Source: Limonium bicolor (lineage: Eukaryota > Streptophyta > Magnoliopsida > Caryophyllales > Plumbaginaceae). Taken from it: 64,000 bases of DNA. Of the stretch, positions 1-13,354 are shown one piece after another. A program made the position numbers and the translations under genes. The stretch is from positions 92,725,298 to 92,789,297 of the forward strand of contig CM041783.1 of assembly GCA_023374045.1 (NCBI GenBank). Reading direction: 5' to 3'. The notes beneath the pieces were generated by a model that worked only from the letters and a program-made list of their open reading frames with translations, was not told the DNA's origin and did no database searches. Position 1 is the stretch's first letter. The number at the start of each line of letters is the position of its first letter.

Positions 1-1023
1 ATTCAAATGAAGCTAAAACAAAGCAAGGTAAAGACACCATTAATGGTGATTTTTGGACAACATAAAAACATGAAGGAAATGGAGTTTTTCTTTGAGTTTC
101 CTTACCTAGAAGCAAAGGAGAACAATAATATGTGAAAAGATGAGCTCAAGCTCCTTCCATGGAGATTCCTCTTGGCACCAAAATGGAGCTCTTGAAGTTT
201 TGAGAAGATAGGAATGAAGAGCTTGGCAAGACAAAGAGAATTGTGGTCTTTGTTTTTGATTTGGCAAAGTGAGCTTGGAATTACAAGAGGTTGAAGATGA
301 TATATGGTGGTGGTACTATTGCAAAACCGTGAATGGAGAGCAAGAAGGAGATAGAAGAGAGGTCGGATGCGTGGGAAATGAAGAGGGAAAGAAGAGAATG
401 AAGATAAGTAACTAGTTTTGATATTTAAAGTAAAAGTAAATAGTGATTTGCTTTATTAATTTTAGTTACTTGATAACTAACAAGGGGGAGATGACTCACC
501 CTTATAAAAACCGGCCCCCATAATATACTAAGGGGTATTTTAGTCTTTGTTGACCAATTGTCAAACTTATATTAACATATGTTAAAACAAGGCACATAGT
601 TGTGAAATTTTTGATTTCCCATTGATTTAGACTTCCTAATGTGATACTAAGTAGTACACATGTTAATTAAAGAGTAATGATGGACATTTATCCATTCAAA
701 ACTCATTTACAAGACAATTTTTCAAAAATGTGCTTTAAGACTCCTTAAAGCACATTTTGTGTTTTAACTTGTTTTCAAGCTTGAATTTCTTTGGTAATTG
801 GTTTAATATGTTCATTAGTATATAAATAAGGTCTTGGTAAGCTCACTAGGTCTTAACCAAGCTTATCCCAAGCTTAGAGCACATTTTAGCCCTAATTGAC
901 TTTAAGGCATTTATTTATGTTTTCTATGGTTTAAATTGTTTACTAATGTTTCTATGCCTCTTTTTAGTCTTAATATACCATATTTAAATGTTTAAACAAC
1001 ATACTAAGGTTTGGGGTATTTCA
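1..1023 (-). mobile_element. LTR fragment A (LARD1-type family), right edge
   Basis: This is the terminal part of a minus-strand LTR whose right edge ends in GGGGTATTTCA at 1023. It matches, in the same orientation, the right part of the LARD1 LTR (about 38030-39243) and, inverted, the start of LTR B (from 23845). Shared landmarks are the ACCGGCCCC block near 510, the segment on fast-growing leader sequence near 100-180 and the AAGGTTTGGGGTATTTCA end. No polypurine tract follows the edge, so it should be the 5' LTR of a minus element whose body lies left of the window. Small ORFs here are not coding. Confidence 0.75.
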
Positions 1024-4000
1024 TAACCACTTACTTAAATTCACCAAAATTCATTATATTAATTCCTACCTTATATTATATCATAAATATACCAAATTAA
1101 TCCTTTAGTTCTCGGCAATTACAATAAGCACCCCAAACTTTTCAAAATTTACATTTTTGGCACAAAACTTATTTAACTAGCCATTTAAATACTTATAGCT
1201 ATTTTTAATGTTCCAAAAATTTATAAAATAAGTTAATACACTTATATATATTTCAAAATTCACCAAATCCCGTATATAGCTCTCGACCTCAATTTAATTT
1301 TATCATATGGTTTTAAAACTTGATTTAAACTTTATAATATGTATATATAAATGTATATAAGCCATATAACACTTCTAAAAATTATGCTAATGACTTAGAA
1401 TGACTATAAACCCAAAATAGAACATATTATCCTTAGATATTTCGGTTTAACCATATATGTATCATATTTAATTTTTGTGACACAATTTTATACTTTAAGG
1501 TAATAATCTTACCTTATATGTTATAAATTAGTTTCCTTGATATTTTAACTCAATAATTCTCGGCCTTAATATTAACATGGCCTAAACATAATTTTTATAC
1601 CAAAGTTTGAAGCTTAAATCAAGCTTAAACTTAATAAACCTTACTTATATAAACTTACCCTTAAATCAAGACAATTCTTGTACTTGATTTTTCCTTGAAT
1701 TTCCAAGCTCCTCAAACGCTATATTGATGTAAAGAATTCGGCCACCTTATATATATTTAGGAGATGTATTTGTTAGACTCCTAACAAGAGTTTATAAATA
1801 ATATTTGTAGTAATTTTACAAGAGTTTACCTTAGGAATTTAACAAGGTATTTTTTTGGTACACCTTGGGATGATTGTAGATCCAAGTTTCCTTCATGAAA
1901 TAATGAAGATAATAGAGGTTTAGAAGTTCCTAAATTTTCAAAAATTACTTAAGGAATTTTCTTAAGATTTTCAACATGAAAATTTACCTTAACTTGATCT
2001 TGTTGTTCCTTGAGTTGTTGTTGAATCTAGAAACCCCCTTGGAACACATAAGCTTGGCGAATTCTTGTAAGATTCTTAGGATGATTTCTTGCTTCAAAAT
2101 TTAGAATATTTAACTATGAATTTACATAGAAATGGTGTTAGAAACTAATACACCATTGATGGAGTTTATTAGCACTTAGGAACTAACTTAGGAAATAAAG
2201 AAAGGAGAAAAGAGAGAGAGCAAGAGGCTTACCAATTCGGCCATGTATGGCAAGGAGAGAATGAGACTTTCGTAAGTCTTAAGATAGAAATGAGAATGTT
2301 CTTCTTTTGATAATTTAATGTCATTAATTGACTATTCTTTTCATTAATTATTTTGGTTCCATAATTGATCACTATGGCCTCTCCTCTTGAGTAATGCTAC
2401 GATTGATTGGAAGCAATTAGTGAATATCTTTATTGTTTGCTGATGCAAGGATGACTAGACAAGGTAATTATCTAATGTTCATTTAGCTAAATTATTGTAC
2501 TAACCTTGTATTTTTTCCTTGTAGGAGCCGGCTGTAATGGAGCAAATGGGAGCTCCACTTGCTGTAGGCTTACGGCTGCAATGGAAGGTAGGAAATCAAT
2601 TTAGTTTAGTTTTCATGTTAGGCATTAGATTAGGCTTATTATTGTTGTTTTTATTTGATCATTAGAAGCACTAATTCTTGTTTATTTATGCAGGTTTGTT
2701 CGGTTGCAATTAAAATGGGAGCTCCACTCCCTTGTAGATAATCGGCCATGGTGGAGGTAGCCAGCACCAATTGATCACGGTAATGTAGTGCATTTTGGTC
2801 CATTGATTTTTTATTAATGATAGTTAATAGATCATGCTAAGTTAGGTAAGTTTCTTTTTGATTAATCAAGCAGCACTTAAGGCTTGTTTTCTCCTCACAC
2901 AATCGGTGGCACATGACTAGAAACATGGCTATCTCAATTGTTTATACTCTACTACAAAGTAACTCTAGTTGTAGTATTTATATTAATGTCATTACTTTCT
3001 AATACTAATCCTCTTTTCTTCTTGCAGGTTATACGTGTATGAGGAAGCTTAATTGACAGCATTTATTTGATACATAATTATGTAACATATGCTGGATGAG
3101 TCATTATCTACTAAGACAATTTTTTGCAAAAACTTAGCCAATTGAGACATAAACTCACGCATGGAATAGAGCTCAAATGGAATTAATTTTTCATTTGATT
3201 TTTGTTACACTATATTGTACTAAGACCATACTAATATATTTAATAGGTTCCAGCATTTAATTGGTACATTTATATGATGGTAAAAGATGAAAGTTTTGAG
3301 GTAAAAATGCTGATCTTAGGTATCTTTTGTCTCAAAAATCGCCCCTGGTTGTGCTATGATTTTAGCACTGCCATCAATTGATTTAGATGGTAATTTTATC
3401 CACTTTTAAGTTTATCAACTCCTGGCTCCTCAAAAACTTCAAGGCAATTGCGTAAAACACATTTTTGTGACACCCGAAGGTGCGTTTTTGTGCTTTAAGG
3501 ATTTTTCTGGGAATTAATTAGTCGCTATGACTTCCAACTGTTTATTGACATTTTTTATAGTCAATAATAATATATTAAGGTGTTACATTGAGTTATATAA
3601 GGTTATATAAACTCATAACACAATTTTTGGGCTACCCGGGCAAAAAGGAGCGTTAAGAAACTCCCCCGAGTATTTTGTCTTTAACTGAGAATTTATCTTG
3701 AGTACTCTGTCTTAAATGTTCATTAAGGTATTATTATGCATTTTGAATGAGGCGTAATGCTTTGATTTATTTAATAAGGTATTTCCGGGACTTTCGGGCC
3801 TTAAGGGGCCTTTAAGGAAATTCCTGGGCATTTCGTATTTTTACTCAGTTCTAACCGAGAACTTGTGTTTCAAAGGTCATATAATGATCCTTGATTAACT
3901 TCATATGAAGTTTATAACTTATATAACTTGTTTAGCTTAAGGTCGGGCTTTAGCGCACGTTTTTGACCTTAAGGAGTTTAGGTGCGTTTTTAACGCCCAA

Positions 4001-4109
4001 GTGTTTATATACTTTCTTAGGGTTTCATAATCCCCCAAATAATATTTACAATTCCTCAAATAATATTTATTTACTTATATTTAATTATTTAAATGTTAGG
4101 GGTATTTCA
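1024..4109 (-). mobile_element. Old LTR fragment (L1), minus orientation
   Basis: AT-rich non-coding sequence ends at 4109 in AGGGGTATTTCA, the same right-edge signature as the LTRs ending at 1023, 13354 and 39243. I read it as the 5' part of an older minus-strand LTR into which element A was inserted at 1023/1024. A diverged direct duplication covers about 3620-3730 and 3780-3890, each with a GAAAYTCC..GRG-TTTTGT/CGT-type block followed by a related ACTCAG/AACTGAGAA segment. No protein family is recognisable. The left boundary and the family are inferred. Confidence 0.45.
2455..3060 (+). other. Exon-intron-like signals in non-coding DNA
   Basis: On the plus strand, splice-like signals alternate. 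A donor AAG|GTAATT lies near 2462. A branch-site-like TACTAAC with a T-rich tract leads to TTGTAG near 2524. A donor AAG|GTAGG is near 2588, an acceptor TATGCAG near 2692, a donor ACG|GTAATG near 2780 and an acceptor CTTGCAG near 3028. The two short putative exons both contain ATGGGAGCTCCACT (about 2546 and 2716). No long ORF spans them. This could be a spliced non-coding transcript or chance. Confidence 0.25.
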
Positions 4110-4350
4110 GGTATAGTATTGAGTGGATATTGTATTTGTATAATATGGATTTGAAGTTTGTATACGATTGGAGATTTGATTAAGAATTGGAATGTATTGT
4201 TTGGTATAGTATACTCGGTATATTCAAGTCATCATACCGATAGTATGTAGTATTGTAACTGGCCTTGTTAGTCACGTGGGTGACTAACGGCATTAAACAC
4301 CCACCGTTGTGTATGTAATATCCGCTGCGAAGGTAAGTAATTGTGAGATA
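4110..4350 (+). mobile_element. 3'-terminal LTR fragment, plus orientation
   Basis: The block at about 4262-4335 (CTTGTTAGTCACGTGGGTGA and following, then TCCGCTGCGAAGG) is the reverse complement of the left ends of LTR D (6268-6400) and LARD1 (34628-34760), which carry CACGTGGCTAACAAGG and GCAGCGGAAA. It is therefore the tail of a plus-strand LTR of that superfamily, truncated near 4340. No coding sequence is visible. Confidence 0.5.
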
Positions 4351-5288
4351 ATGATGAGATAATGTATGTAATATCCTAATGTATTGAAGACAAAAGCAAG
4401 GATTCTAAATTCTCAACCTATTCTGCCTTTGTTTTGATTGAAAAAAGAAGAATTTTGAAGGGAAGAAGATAAGTGGAAAACTTAATCTACTTTGCACCAA
4501 GAATAAAAATCTAAGCTGAAATTTGTAACTTTTATATTAAGTGGTCAACATTGTTTTACAAGAGAATCATCATTCTAACCAAGGAGTACAAGGGTATTCT
4601 ACTGCCTCATCTACACAAATTGCAAGAAAAAAATACAAGAGGAGATGGGAAATGGTCTTAGCCTTAACCCGATGGAGATTTCTTCTTCTTCTTGGTGGAT
4701 GATTTGTACAACTTCCTTGGCAGCAATAGAACTGAATTTGTGGAGTATGAATGTATAAAAATGAAGTGAATAGTGATGTTGGAAGTGCAGACTCTCGTCC
4801 TATTTATAAGCCTCAAAAACTTCTTGCGCCGGGAGTCATGCCAGATCATTTGTATCCGGCACCACGTGTTTATAACGGTCAATTTAACCGCCAAATCCCA
4901 CGAAACGATGCCTGTGCCGGACCGAAGACATCCGGCACCATATCCAGCATCAGTCAGTTGGGTAACGGTCATTAACTGCCATCTTTTGACGAATCGTAGC
5001 AACTTCTCACTTGGTGCCGACTAGGGAATACCCGGCACTGTGTCTGGCATCACCTCTGTTCTGCTCCATACTCTTGCCGTGAGTCGAACTTACGGCATCA
5101 AACCCGGCATAACTTCGATCCTTTGATTAGGATTTGAGTCTTTGCACCAAAATACAACAAACATAAGTCTAATCTTATAAAATGAACTTTATATGCAATA
5201 TGATATAAATACTAGCTATTTCATACTTATTTTGACTAATAATCCTATAATTATAGCTTATAAAATATGATAAGTCTGAGGCTTATCA
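4351..5288 (-). mobile_element. Athila/Tat-like 3' LTR, partial (element F)
   Basis: The right edge at 5288 (CTTATCA) is followed by AGGTCCTACACTTACC and a CTAGTCCTCGAGCAAA block. The same arrangement occurs at 56686 in the Athila element (CTCATCA, then CTCACACTTAACC and TTGTCCTCAAGCAAA). This marks a minus-strand LTR starting TGATAAG, preceded on its own strand by its polypurine tract. The left edge is not clear. The LTR contains a hairpin array at 4827-5116. Confidence 0.5.
4827..5116. repeat. Hairpin array H1 (GTGCCGG/CCGGCAC stems)
   Basis: A set of short inverted repeats lies inside LTR F. Arms GTGCCGG (4914-4920) and CCGGCAC (4932-4938) match perfectly. A second unit has GTGCCG at 5015-5020 and CGGCAC at 5033-5038. 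An imperfect earlier unit covers 4827-4863, and a weaker GCCGT/ACGGC unit lies near 5077-5095. Spacing is about 60-100 bp. The organisation resembles the GTCCG arrays elsewhere in the window but with a different stem. Confidence 0.55.
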
Positions 5289-6267
5289 AGGTCCTACACT
5301 TACCTTTTGCTAGTCCTCGAGCAAAACTTAATCAGAAAAGAATAATTGCTGATGCACAAAACAGATAACCTTAATAATGACAACTAGATAAATCTTTCCT
5401 AACTACCTGACTCTGATTCACAAGCATCACTTAATCTTTCTTATTCCATCAAAAACATACTAATGGGTATAAAATAGAATATTCAATTTCAAAAACCGAT
5501 TAAAAACTCTTGGGCTATTTTTGTATAAGGGAATATATAGTCTTTCCTTTTTCCGGTTCCCAACATTCAGCCCTATTTTTCAAGGGTTTCTAAATGTGGC
5601 CAAGACCCTCATAAATGGCTTTCATGATTCATCCCTATTTTTCGAGGGTTTCTGAATCTGACCATGAATTTTTTATTTAGAATGGGGGATTTAGGAGAAA
5701 AACAAAAGGAAAAACTCTCGAGTGTTTTTTATTCTGAGGCAATTTTTTCAACCTCATAGAATACAATGCTTCTCTTTTATTTGTAAGAAGATTCTTCTTT
5801 TGCTTTTTTTTCATATATTTTTCCTTTTTTCTTTTCTGTTCTCTTTTTTTCATACACAATCCCTATTTAAAATTTTCACCCAAAATGAATTTTCACCATT
5901 TCGAAAAAAGAAAAGAAAATATTACCTAAAAGTAAATCAGAGATAAAAAAATAGGAATACGGTCATATACTTATGTGCTAAATAATAAAGAGAGTCATGA
6001 AGTTAAAATAGAAATCTAAAAAGTCATTAGAAAGCTTACCTCTTGAAAGAACAACCATTTATCCATCCATAATCTCACTTTATCAGAGACATGCAAAAAG
6101 CTTAGTAAAACATTGATAAGACTTCAACTTACCATAGTAAATATACTACTATTATTATTTTTCATTCATTTTTTTTAGTGAAGGGGGGGACCCCTGCCCT
6201 ACACTTGGCAGGAACACTGACCACAATGTTTAAAGAAAAAAGAAATAATTTGGCAAGGAATTGAAAG
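5289..6267 (-). mobile_element. Polypurine tract and 3' untranslated region of element F
   Basis: On the minus strand the segment ends with a purine-rich tract (complement of 5289-5304) next to the LTR. The rest resembles the 3' non-coding part of the Athila at 56690-57500, with TCCTCGAGCAAA near the tract, many short T-rich runs and repeated CCCTATTTTTC(A/G)AGGGTTTCT blocks near 5570 and 5635. A second purine/pyrimidine run lies at 6180-6215. No coding sequence is recognisable. The element is cut at 6267 by LTR D. Confidence 0.4.
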
Positions 6268-8210
6268 TGTAACACCCCTACTAATAGCACCACACTTAAC
6301 CATTAATCGCAGCGGAAATCACATCATAAACACTAACTAATTCAATGGGTGTTACACGCCGTTAGCCATCCACGTGGCTAACAAGGCTATTACTTACACA
6401 ATGTACCGGTCTGATGGACAAGATTACCGAGCACTACAATTTACAATTACAAATCCATTACAAACTGAATACAAATACATTTACAAACCAATCTGTACAG
6501 AGTCTAATACATTCCATTATCGATATCACGCTAAACTAAATAACCACCCATACATAAACCGCTACCCTGTCCTACTCTCGAACGGCTGCCAGCTCCATTG
6601 TACCTGTAAAGTAATGGGGGCCCCCAAAGGGGGTCAGCACCTTTGCTGGCATGGTAATCGTGCAGCCCGCATGCTACCGGGCCACGCACAACTATTTGTC
6701 ATCTGAGCATGCGGTTAATTATATTTAAAACATGCATGAAAACTATACACACATATCATGCTTATAAATCACACATCCAATGAACATGATACAAACATAA
6801 GATTAACGCATCACATTGGTTAGATCACATTATTGTGTTCTTTGACCCTTGAGGGTTCTACCCTAATGGAGCTATTCCTTGTTAGACGATACATACCCAT
6901 TTAATCGGGTTATACTTAATTACCCCCTTATATTTGTACGGGGTTGATTTCGGAAATCGACATACACAACAAAACAACATACTTCACACAATAACATGTA
7001 TAGCACTTAACACCGTTCTTCTTAGAGAACGTACACTTTACTTAGGATGTGCCGGACGGAATATAAGTCCGAGCACACCGTACACATTTTCATCACTTAG
7101 ATGTGTCGGCCGTAATATAGGTCCGATCACACCATACACAATTTCCCCTAGCTCCAATAATGATGAGGTAGGTAAGCCTTGGTTAAGCTTGTGGGTGGTT
7201 GTAATCTAAGGAAGGAAAACAACCATAACATAACAGTATTCCCCCTAGCCCCGAATAATAGTCAAGGTAGGTAAGATTAGGTTAAGCTTGTGGGTGATTG
7301 TAATCCAAGAAGGAAAAACAACCATAACATAACAGAGTGGGAGTTAATTCAAATATATACATCAACTCCCAAACAACGCGCGCGACCGGATTCCTCACCC
7401 CCCATATCATATACATATTAGTTAGAAGTTCCTTTATGGAACTTATCACATCATGACACCGTATGGTGTTATAAACTTGGTTAATCACACACAAGGGAGG
7501 TAACATCCCATTCGACAAACATGGACAACAACATTCATTAAATAACAAAGTACTAAATAAAGTCACACACATCACACACAACCACAATATACACCAACGC
7601 ACGGATAGCCGTAGTTAGAACGTTCCCGTAGGTTGGGACGTTTAATCCGAATACCGATCTCTTATGTGATCCTAGAGTCGGTTAGCTACGGTTTAACAAA
7701 TAATTAAGGTTAAACGGTATCAGAATTATTTACGCCACATAAATGAATTACTATAAAATCATTTCATGCTTTATCTTGCAAGGTGGCAAACACACAAAAA
7801 ACAAGATGGCATACAAGCCGGTGTAACCCGGTAGGACACAGGTTGCAAGAAAACCATACCGTACACCATGGGTTACTCTACCGTGTCCCCGAGGATTTAC
7901 TCCGTTGCGTCATCTCACGCTCCCCGGGTAGTTTTCGAACAACTGGTAGTATTTTCAAATGCTTTATTAACAAAAAAATCTTACGGTACGTAAACTTCTA
8001 TTACTCCCGTACTTAACCCCGTTGTCCCGTTATCCACAACTTATTTATGTGATTTTAAGTTCACAACTTACACATTCACTCTCACACTTGTTTATACTTC
8101 CAATGGCCTTTAAAACTCATCAAACAAGGCCTAATCAACATCTAAAACCATTACCATTCACTTCCCCATCATAACAACACTTTAAAACACATTCTAGTAG
8201 GTTTTTGGCA

Positions 8211-8381
8211 TGGTCCGGGTTTGTGTCCGGGGTTACAAACCCGGACCAACCCTGGAAAACGCTTTCTGGACATTTTTCTATGTGGTCTGGGTTTACAAAC
8301 CCGGACCACCCCCTGAAATCACTTTCTGCCGTGTTTTTGCTATGGTCCGGGTTTGCGTACCGATTTGTAAACCCGGACCAC
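8211..8381. repeat. Hairpin array H2 in LTR D
   Basis: Three hairpins begin near 8212, 8284 and 8344. Unit 1 is 36 nt with arms GGTCCGGGTTTGT and ACAAACCCGGACC and a loop holding another GTCCGGGG. Unit 2 is a compact GGTCTGGGTTT/AAACCCGGACC palindrome. Unit 3 has the same arms around a longer loop. Intervening sequence is unrelated between units. Confidence 0.8.
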
Positions 8382-9486
8382 CTCTGGAACTGTCAAAATT
8401 TTCAATTTTTGATCAGTTTTCAACTCCTAATTCTCCTCTAATCATTCCCTAATCTTTCCACATGTTTCCTACATGTTTAAACACTCTAAAACATGCACTA
8501 AACCACTTCAAATCCTTGGTTACTTCTTTACTTCAATTCTTGCTCAATTCTCTGCAAAATTCCATCTTCTTGTTACGTTTTTGCACTCTGTTGCATTTCT
8601 TAACTTCCATTTTGATAGCTCTTACCTCCTACCAAACTTACCAAAGCACTCAACGGCCATACCAATTCATTTTTAGATATACACCATTCTAAAACCCAAG
8701 TCCAAACTCCATTTCCAAGATTACAAGCACTAACTCGTTTTCTTGAAATTTCAATGCTTTACAACACTCATTTGCTACAGATTTTATACACTCACATATT
8801 CATCCTCCATTTACCATTTCAAGGTTATCAAACATCTCTACTCAACCCTATACACACCTTGGTTCTCCCATTCACCAAGTTATATTATAACACCTATTTT
8901 CCATCGAAATTTCACCATAGTTTCGCCATAAACCTAACATGTCCAAATTCATCAACTCTCATCAAATTCAATCCTAAACTAGCCAAACCCACAAGGGCTC
9001 TACCAGCACACACAACAATTCCATCCAAATCATCAAATAACATTATAGCTCCCAAAATCTTAATAAACCATAATATAACCACAATAGCTCAAAAGCTTGG
9101 CACTTAAGGCCTTAATCCAAACAACAATTCACAAGTTCTCTCAAAATCAACTAAACACATTATTTTCCATAATTTGGGTTCATTATTTAATTTAACCCAT
9201 TCCCAAAATTCTAAAACAATTAACATATTCATTAAGGTAGATTTTTCTTACCTTGAACATTCAAATCCTCTTTTAAATTCTCCTCTCCTCTTCTCCTCTT
9301 GATGGAAAAATCGGTCAAGGCAATGTGGTTGCTCAACTCCAACCCATCATTCAAATCAAGGAATGAGTTTAAGCAAAACACTTAATCTCATTAACTAAGA
9401 ATGCTTAAGGCACTAATTAAGAGATTACCTTGTGAAACCCTAGAGTTGGTTTCTTGCCATAAATCAAAGGAGGGCTCTAATATACC

Positions 9487-9491
9487 ATTGG
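9487..9491. repeat. Target-site duplication of element E, left copy
   Basis: ATTGG lies immediately left of the LTR start TGTAACACC and is repeated exactly at 23755-23759 after the other LTR. Five bases is the usual Ty3/gypsy duplication size, so this is a simple single insertion into LTR D. Confidence 0.95.
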
Positions 9492-12400
9492 TGTAACACC
9501 CCAACCGTTAATACCATGCTTACCGTCTAACCGTCCTGTTAATCCTACGAGTTCGCAACGGAAATATTACTACTTACTACGGCGGGTGGTACAACGCCGC
9601 TAACCGCCCATACGGCTAGCTAGGCTTACCTTACTTACAGTCACGGTCTGATGATCATAGTATACCAAGCTACTAAATTACTTACCAAAATACCATATGC
9701 CAAATACTTACATCCTGGATCACCGAGTATTTAAAGTATATTCAATTACAACCCTTTCCAATTTACTAAAAGAATGAGTTCCTACAAGCTACTCATCTAT
9801 ACCCCAATCCAATACCTCCACTATCCAAAAAGGTGTACCCCATGGTACACCGGCTAACAAAAACTTACAGCCGTGTACTACTCAGTAGACCAATCATAAA
9901 TTCATTGTTTACAATCCAAAAAGAAAGACAAGGAAATTAAACTTCAACTCTCCTAGTCTTCATCCTTCACGAGTACCTGCGTGTAGTAAAAATGGTGCCC
10001 CAAGGGGCTCAGCAAACGCTGCGTATAAACACTGCATATACCGCGTGCTAGCTAGGGCACGCCGACTATTTGACGTCCACTAAACATGCTGTTCATTTAT
10101 TTCATACATACATGCTTGCATACAACATACATTCATTCACAATACATTATTCATTCCAAGGCAACAATACAGTAATGCTCACAATACTTACCTTCACGAG
10201 GTTAGCCAAATTATGCATCCGGGTTAATCGGAATGCTTTTACTCTTTTACTCATTACTTACTTTTTCTTACTTACACTTACTTAATTTCATTTACTTTAC
10301 TTACTCATTCTTACTTACTTACTCATACTCAAGTTAAGTCGTCGGGACCTCCGGCCCTGGGGACTACGTCGTCCCACCTCCGGGATTTACTTGACTCACC
10401 AATCCGGGATGCTACCCACTTAAGGGATTTGGGCCGCGGACCAGTTTAAGAGTCAGGAATTGGAGCCAACCTCTCGTGACTCCGCATCCTCACGCGTGGC
10501 CAAAACTATATCGGACTTCTACTCATTCCAATTTAATTACCAATTTAAGTTGGATTGGTTAGCTTGTTAGGAATAAGTTAGAAGCCCAAACACATTCACA
10601 ATCGGTCACAGTACATTGCAACATTCATACAAGCACTCATATTCATCCATACATTTCATGAATTATACAAACTAAATTTAAAGACATTATACAACAATAT
10701 ACAACACTACATATTCACAGGTAAACATGATAACTCCGATTCGTGCATTTATCTTATTTGGTGATCAATTAGCACACAACACACCAATCAGAGTAACCAA
10801 GATAGCATACGGGGCATGAGGAATCCATACCGTTCACCGTTGTACGTGTTTCCAAACGTCCTTCCGGTGTCACAAATCAAATCCTATGATATACATACAA
10901 TTGAATGATTAATCTAACTATTATTAATCTTAACTCAACTACTTTTGTGTTTACTAATCCATATTCACTAAGTCTTTACATTCCTTACACTTATATTTCA
11001 TTTTACTTACTTTCCATTACTTGTGCATGGTTTACATACATATATATATACTTATGTATAGGTGGGTATACATATATATAGATATATACTAGTTATAAGC
11101 TTACTGTTTTTTTTTGTAAGTATTGGGCCGTCCGACCCACCGTCCAACCCAAGCCCTGGGTCGGACCATTCCAGTAGAGTTCATCCTCTGAAATTCACCC
11201 TGTCCGACCCAGCACTATTCCGTCCAACCCGTACACCTCCGGGTCGGACCATTCCAGAAAGTTTCGGTCCCGTCGTCCAAGCTCTGTCCGACCCACGTCC
11301 GACTCACCTTCTGGGTCGGACGGAGTCAGAAACTTCGACGACGGAAAATTTTGCCTGTCCGACCCACGTCTGACTCACGGCCCTGGGTCGGACCATCCCA
11401 GAAAGATTTGTTGTCGTTGCTTAAGCCCCATCCGACCGACGTCCGACTCACCATCTGGGTCGGACGAAGTCAGAACCTTGCTACAGATTTTATTTTTCTT
11501 TCCCAATTTCACCCATTGCTTCCCCAATCTTCCTACATACATCCTAACATGTTTTTGGTACAATTTAAACACCCTAAATCATGCTAGTTCATTTCCTAAT
11601 TCATCACCCAATCCTATACTAATTTATACCCACAATTCTCTAAGTTTCTTTTCAACACTCACATTGCTTTCTTCCTTAATGCCTTTCGCTACAGATGTTA
11701 TTCTAGCTCTCTCCAAACAATAGCTCCCTCTTCTAATGTCATTTTTTAACCCCTCTAGTACATTACAACTATATTAACTATCTCTCCTAATCCACCCCTA
11801 ACTAACTAAATCAAAATCTGTTACAAGCACAATTTAGTCACCTAGTTTCTAATTCACTAAGTGTTCTAATTCTAGATAAATTTTGACATAACCTCCCCTA
11901 AAATCTTACATTCTCACCACATCATTTATTCACAATCTGTTACCCATTTCACCTGTTTCAAAGCAGCAATAACGTACAAGCTCTCATACACCAATACCAC
12001 TACTAAACACTCTTAAAAATTCCTGCACATGGCCTCTCATTCCCAAATCTATTTTGACAAGTTTTCAATGTCTTTTAAGGTTTCAAAACATTTGTCTTCT
12101 TTTACACATTGCACTATCAGTACCCTACCATTTCCATTACTCATTTCAACTTCTAAAAATCTGTTACATACATGTATATACCAAGCTACACAAAAGGGCA
12201 TTCTTACCTTGTTTCTCCTTCTAGTTTTCTTTCTTCCTCTTGTTCCTTCCTTCTTTCTCTACTGGTTATGGTTTCTCAACAATCTAACATTATAACCCAT
12301 TCATAAATACACCATTTTAATATTAACACTAACCCTAACATTACTTAAGCTTTTAATGTGGGTTTTAGGGTTTAGAAAATCCATTACCTTCCAAGGGTGC

Positions 12401-13354
12401 AAGTGCTGTTTGGGATAGCTCAAGAACAAGACTTCTCACACTCCAACAATGCCAAAAATCGGCTAGAATACAAGGGAGCAAGCAAGAGTTTAGCTCAAAT
12501 TTCATTTTGCTTTTAAGGCTAGAAAAAGTTGGAGTTTTGAGAATATTTTTACCTCAAAAGAACAAGGAGAAGGAGGGCCTTCTAATGGTGGTGTTGAAGC
12601 TCCAAATGGGACATACCCATAAAAACGAAAATGTTGGTTTTCAAATTTTGGAAAGATGGAAATGTAGCTCTTGATAAGAGGATTCCAATGGTATACTTTT
12701 TATAATTTTTGGAACAAGTTTGATGGAGTTTCAAGAGGAAAGAAGATGGAGTTTGTGAGTGTTTTCTTATTTCTCCATTGGTGTCGGTTGAGGAGGAGAA
12801 AAATAGAGAGGAGGAAGAAGATGGGTACGTGAGTGAGAGAGTAGAATAGAGGAGAGAGAGTAGAAAGTGAGGGTGGGGGTTACTTTATTGTTTTTAATTA
12901 TGTTTGTCTTTTGTGAGTAAAAGAGAGTAGAGTGTGTGTGTGTGTGTGAGTGGTAAAATTGGACAGCACACAGCCCCACAAGGGTTTCAAAAATTCTTTT
13001 TACATTATTGGACACATAAGTTTGTGTTATTTATGTTTCTACCCCACGACTTCCCGTTTTTGATAGTTTTTACTAATCTCTCGTTTTATTGATTTTATTG
13101 GCTCTAAAGCTTCACTAATATTCATTAATGATTATTTAGTTGACCAAAATTATTACGAGTCTATTTGACCCGCTTAAAGACACGTTTTCCCGGTTACCTC
13201 CAAAAACGCGCTTTAAGGTTCGTTAGTGATTTTAATCCATTTTGAGGATCCGTTTCCTTCGGGATTTGTTCCCTCATGATTATTTATACTTAATTAAGCT
13301 TCTTAATTATTAATTAGCCTAATTAATCACTATTTTTAATTACAGGGTATTTCA
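9492..13354 (-). repeat. 3' LTR of element E
   Basis: The repeat runs TGTAACACCCC...GGGTATTTCA in plus-strand reading and matches 19868-23754 along its length. It is the 3' LTR because the polypurine tract lies just inside it at 13355-13370. It contains hairpin array H3 (11130-11470), a CT/GA-rich leader-like block at 12770-12910 and a GT run near 12932-12949. A TATA-like box (TATAAATA on the minus strand, 13281-13288) is only about 70 bp from the LTR start. ORFs inside are not recognisable. Confidence 0.95.
11130..11470. repeat. Hairpin array H3, 3' LTR copy
   Basis: Five units start near 11130, 11202, 11286, 11357 and 11430, spaced 71-84 bp. Typical units have arms GTCCGACCCA and TGGGTCGGAC about 36 nt end to end. 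The loop contains a further GTCCGACTCA or GTCCAACCC. The 5' LTR carries the same five units. Confidence 0.9.

Larger units (their letters stand above)
6268..9491 (-). mobile_element. LTR D, left part (interrupted by element E)
   Basis: This minus-strand LTR begins TGTAACACCCC at 6268. Its first 150 bp align with LARD1's LTR end, including GTTACACGCCGTTA, CACGTGGCTAACAAGG and TGTACCGGTCTGATGGAC. It has no primer-binding site on its left, so 6268 is the outer left terminus of an element. The LTR is broken at 9491 by element E and resumes at 23755. It contains hairpin array H2. ORFs in this stretch, including those at 8205-9107, have no protein similarity and partly result from the repeat. Confidence 0.75.

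Noticed and set aside
5677..5946. Lysine/phenylalanine-rich ORFs on both strands
   Set aside because: They come from a poly-T/poly-A rich stretch.
8205..9107. Overlapping plus-strand ORFs in LTR D
   Set aside because: They lie on the strand opposite to the element, show no domain and arise partly from the hairpin repeat and from AC-rich text.
12767..13015. Minus-strand ORF of 82 codons in LTR E
   Set aside because: It lies in the CT-rich leader-like block, its copy in the other LTR is shorter, and no domain is seen.
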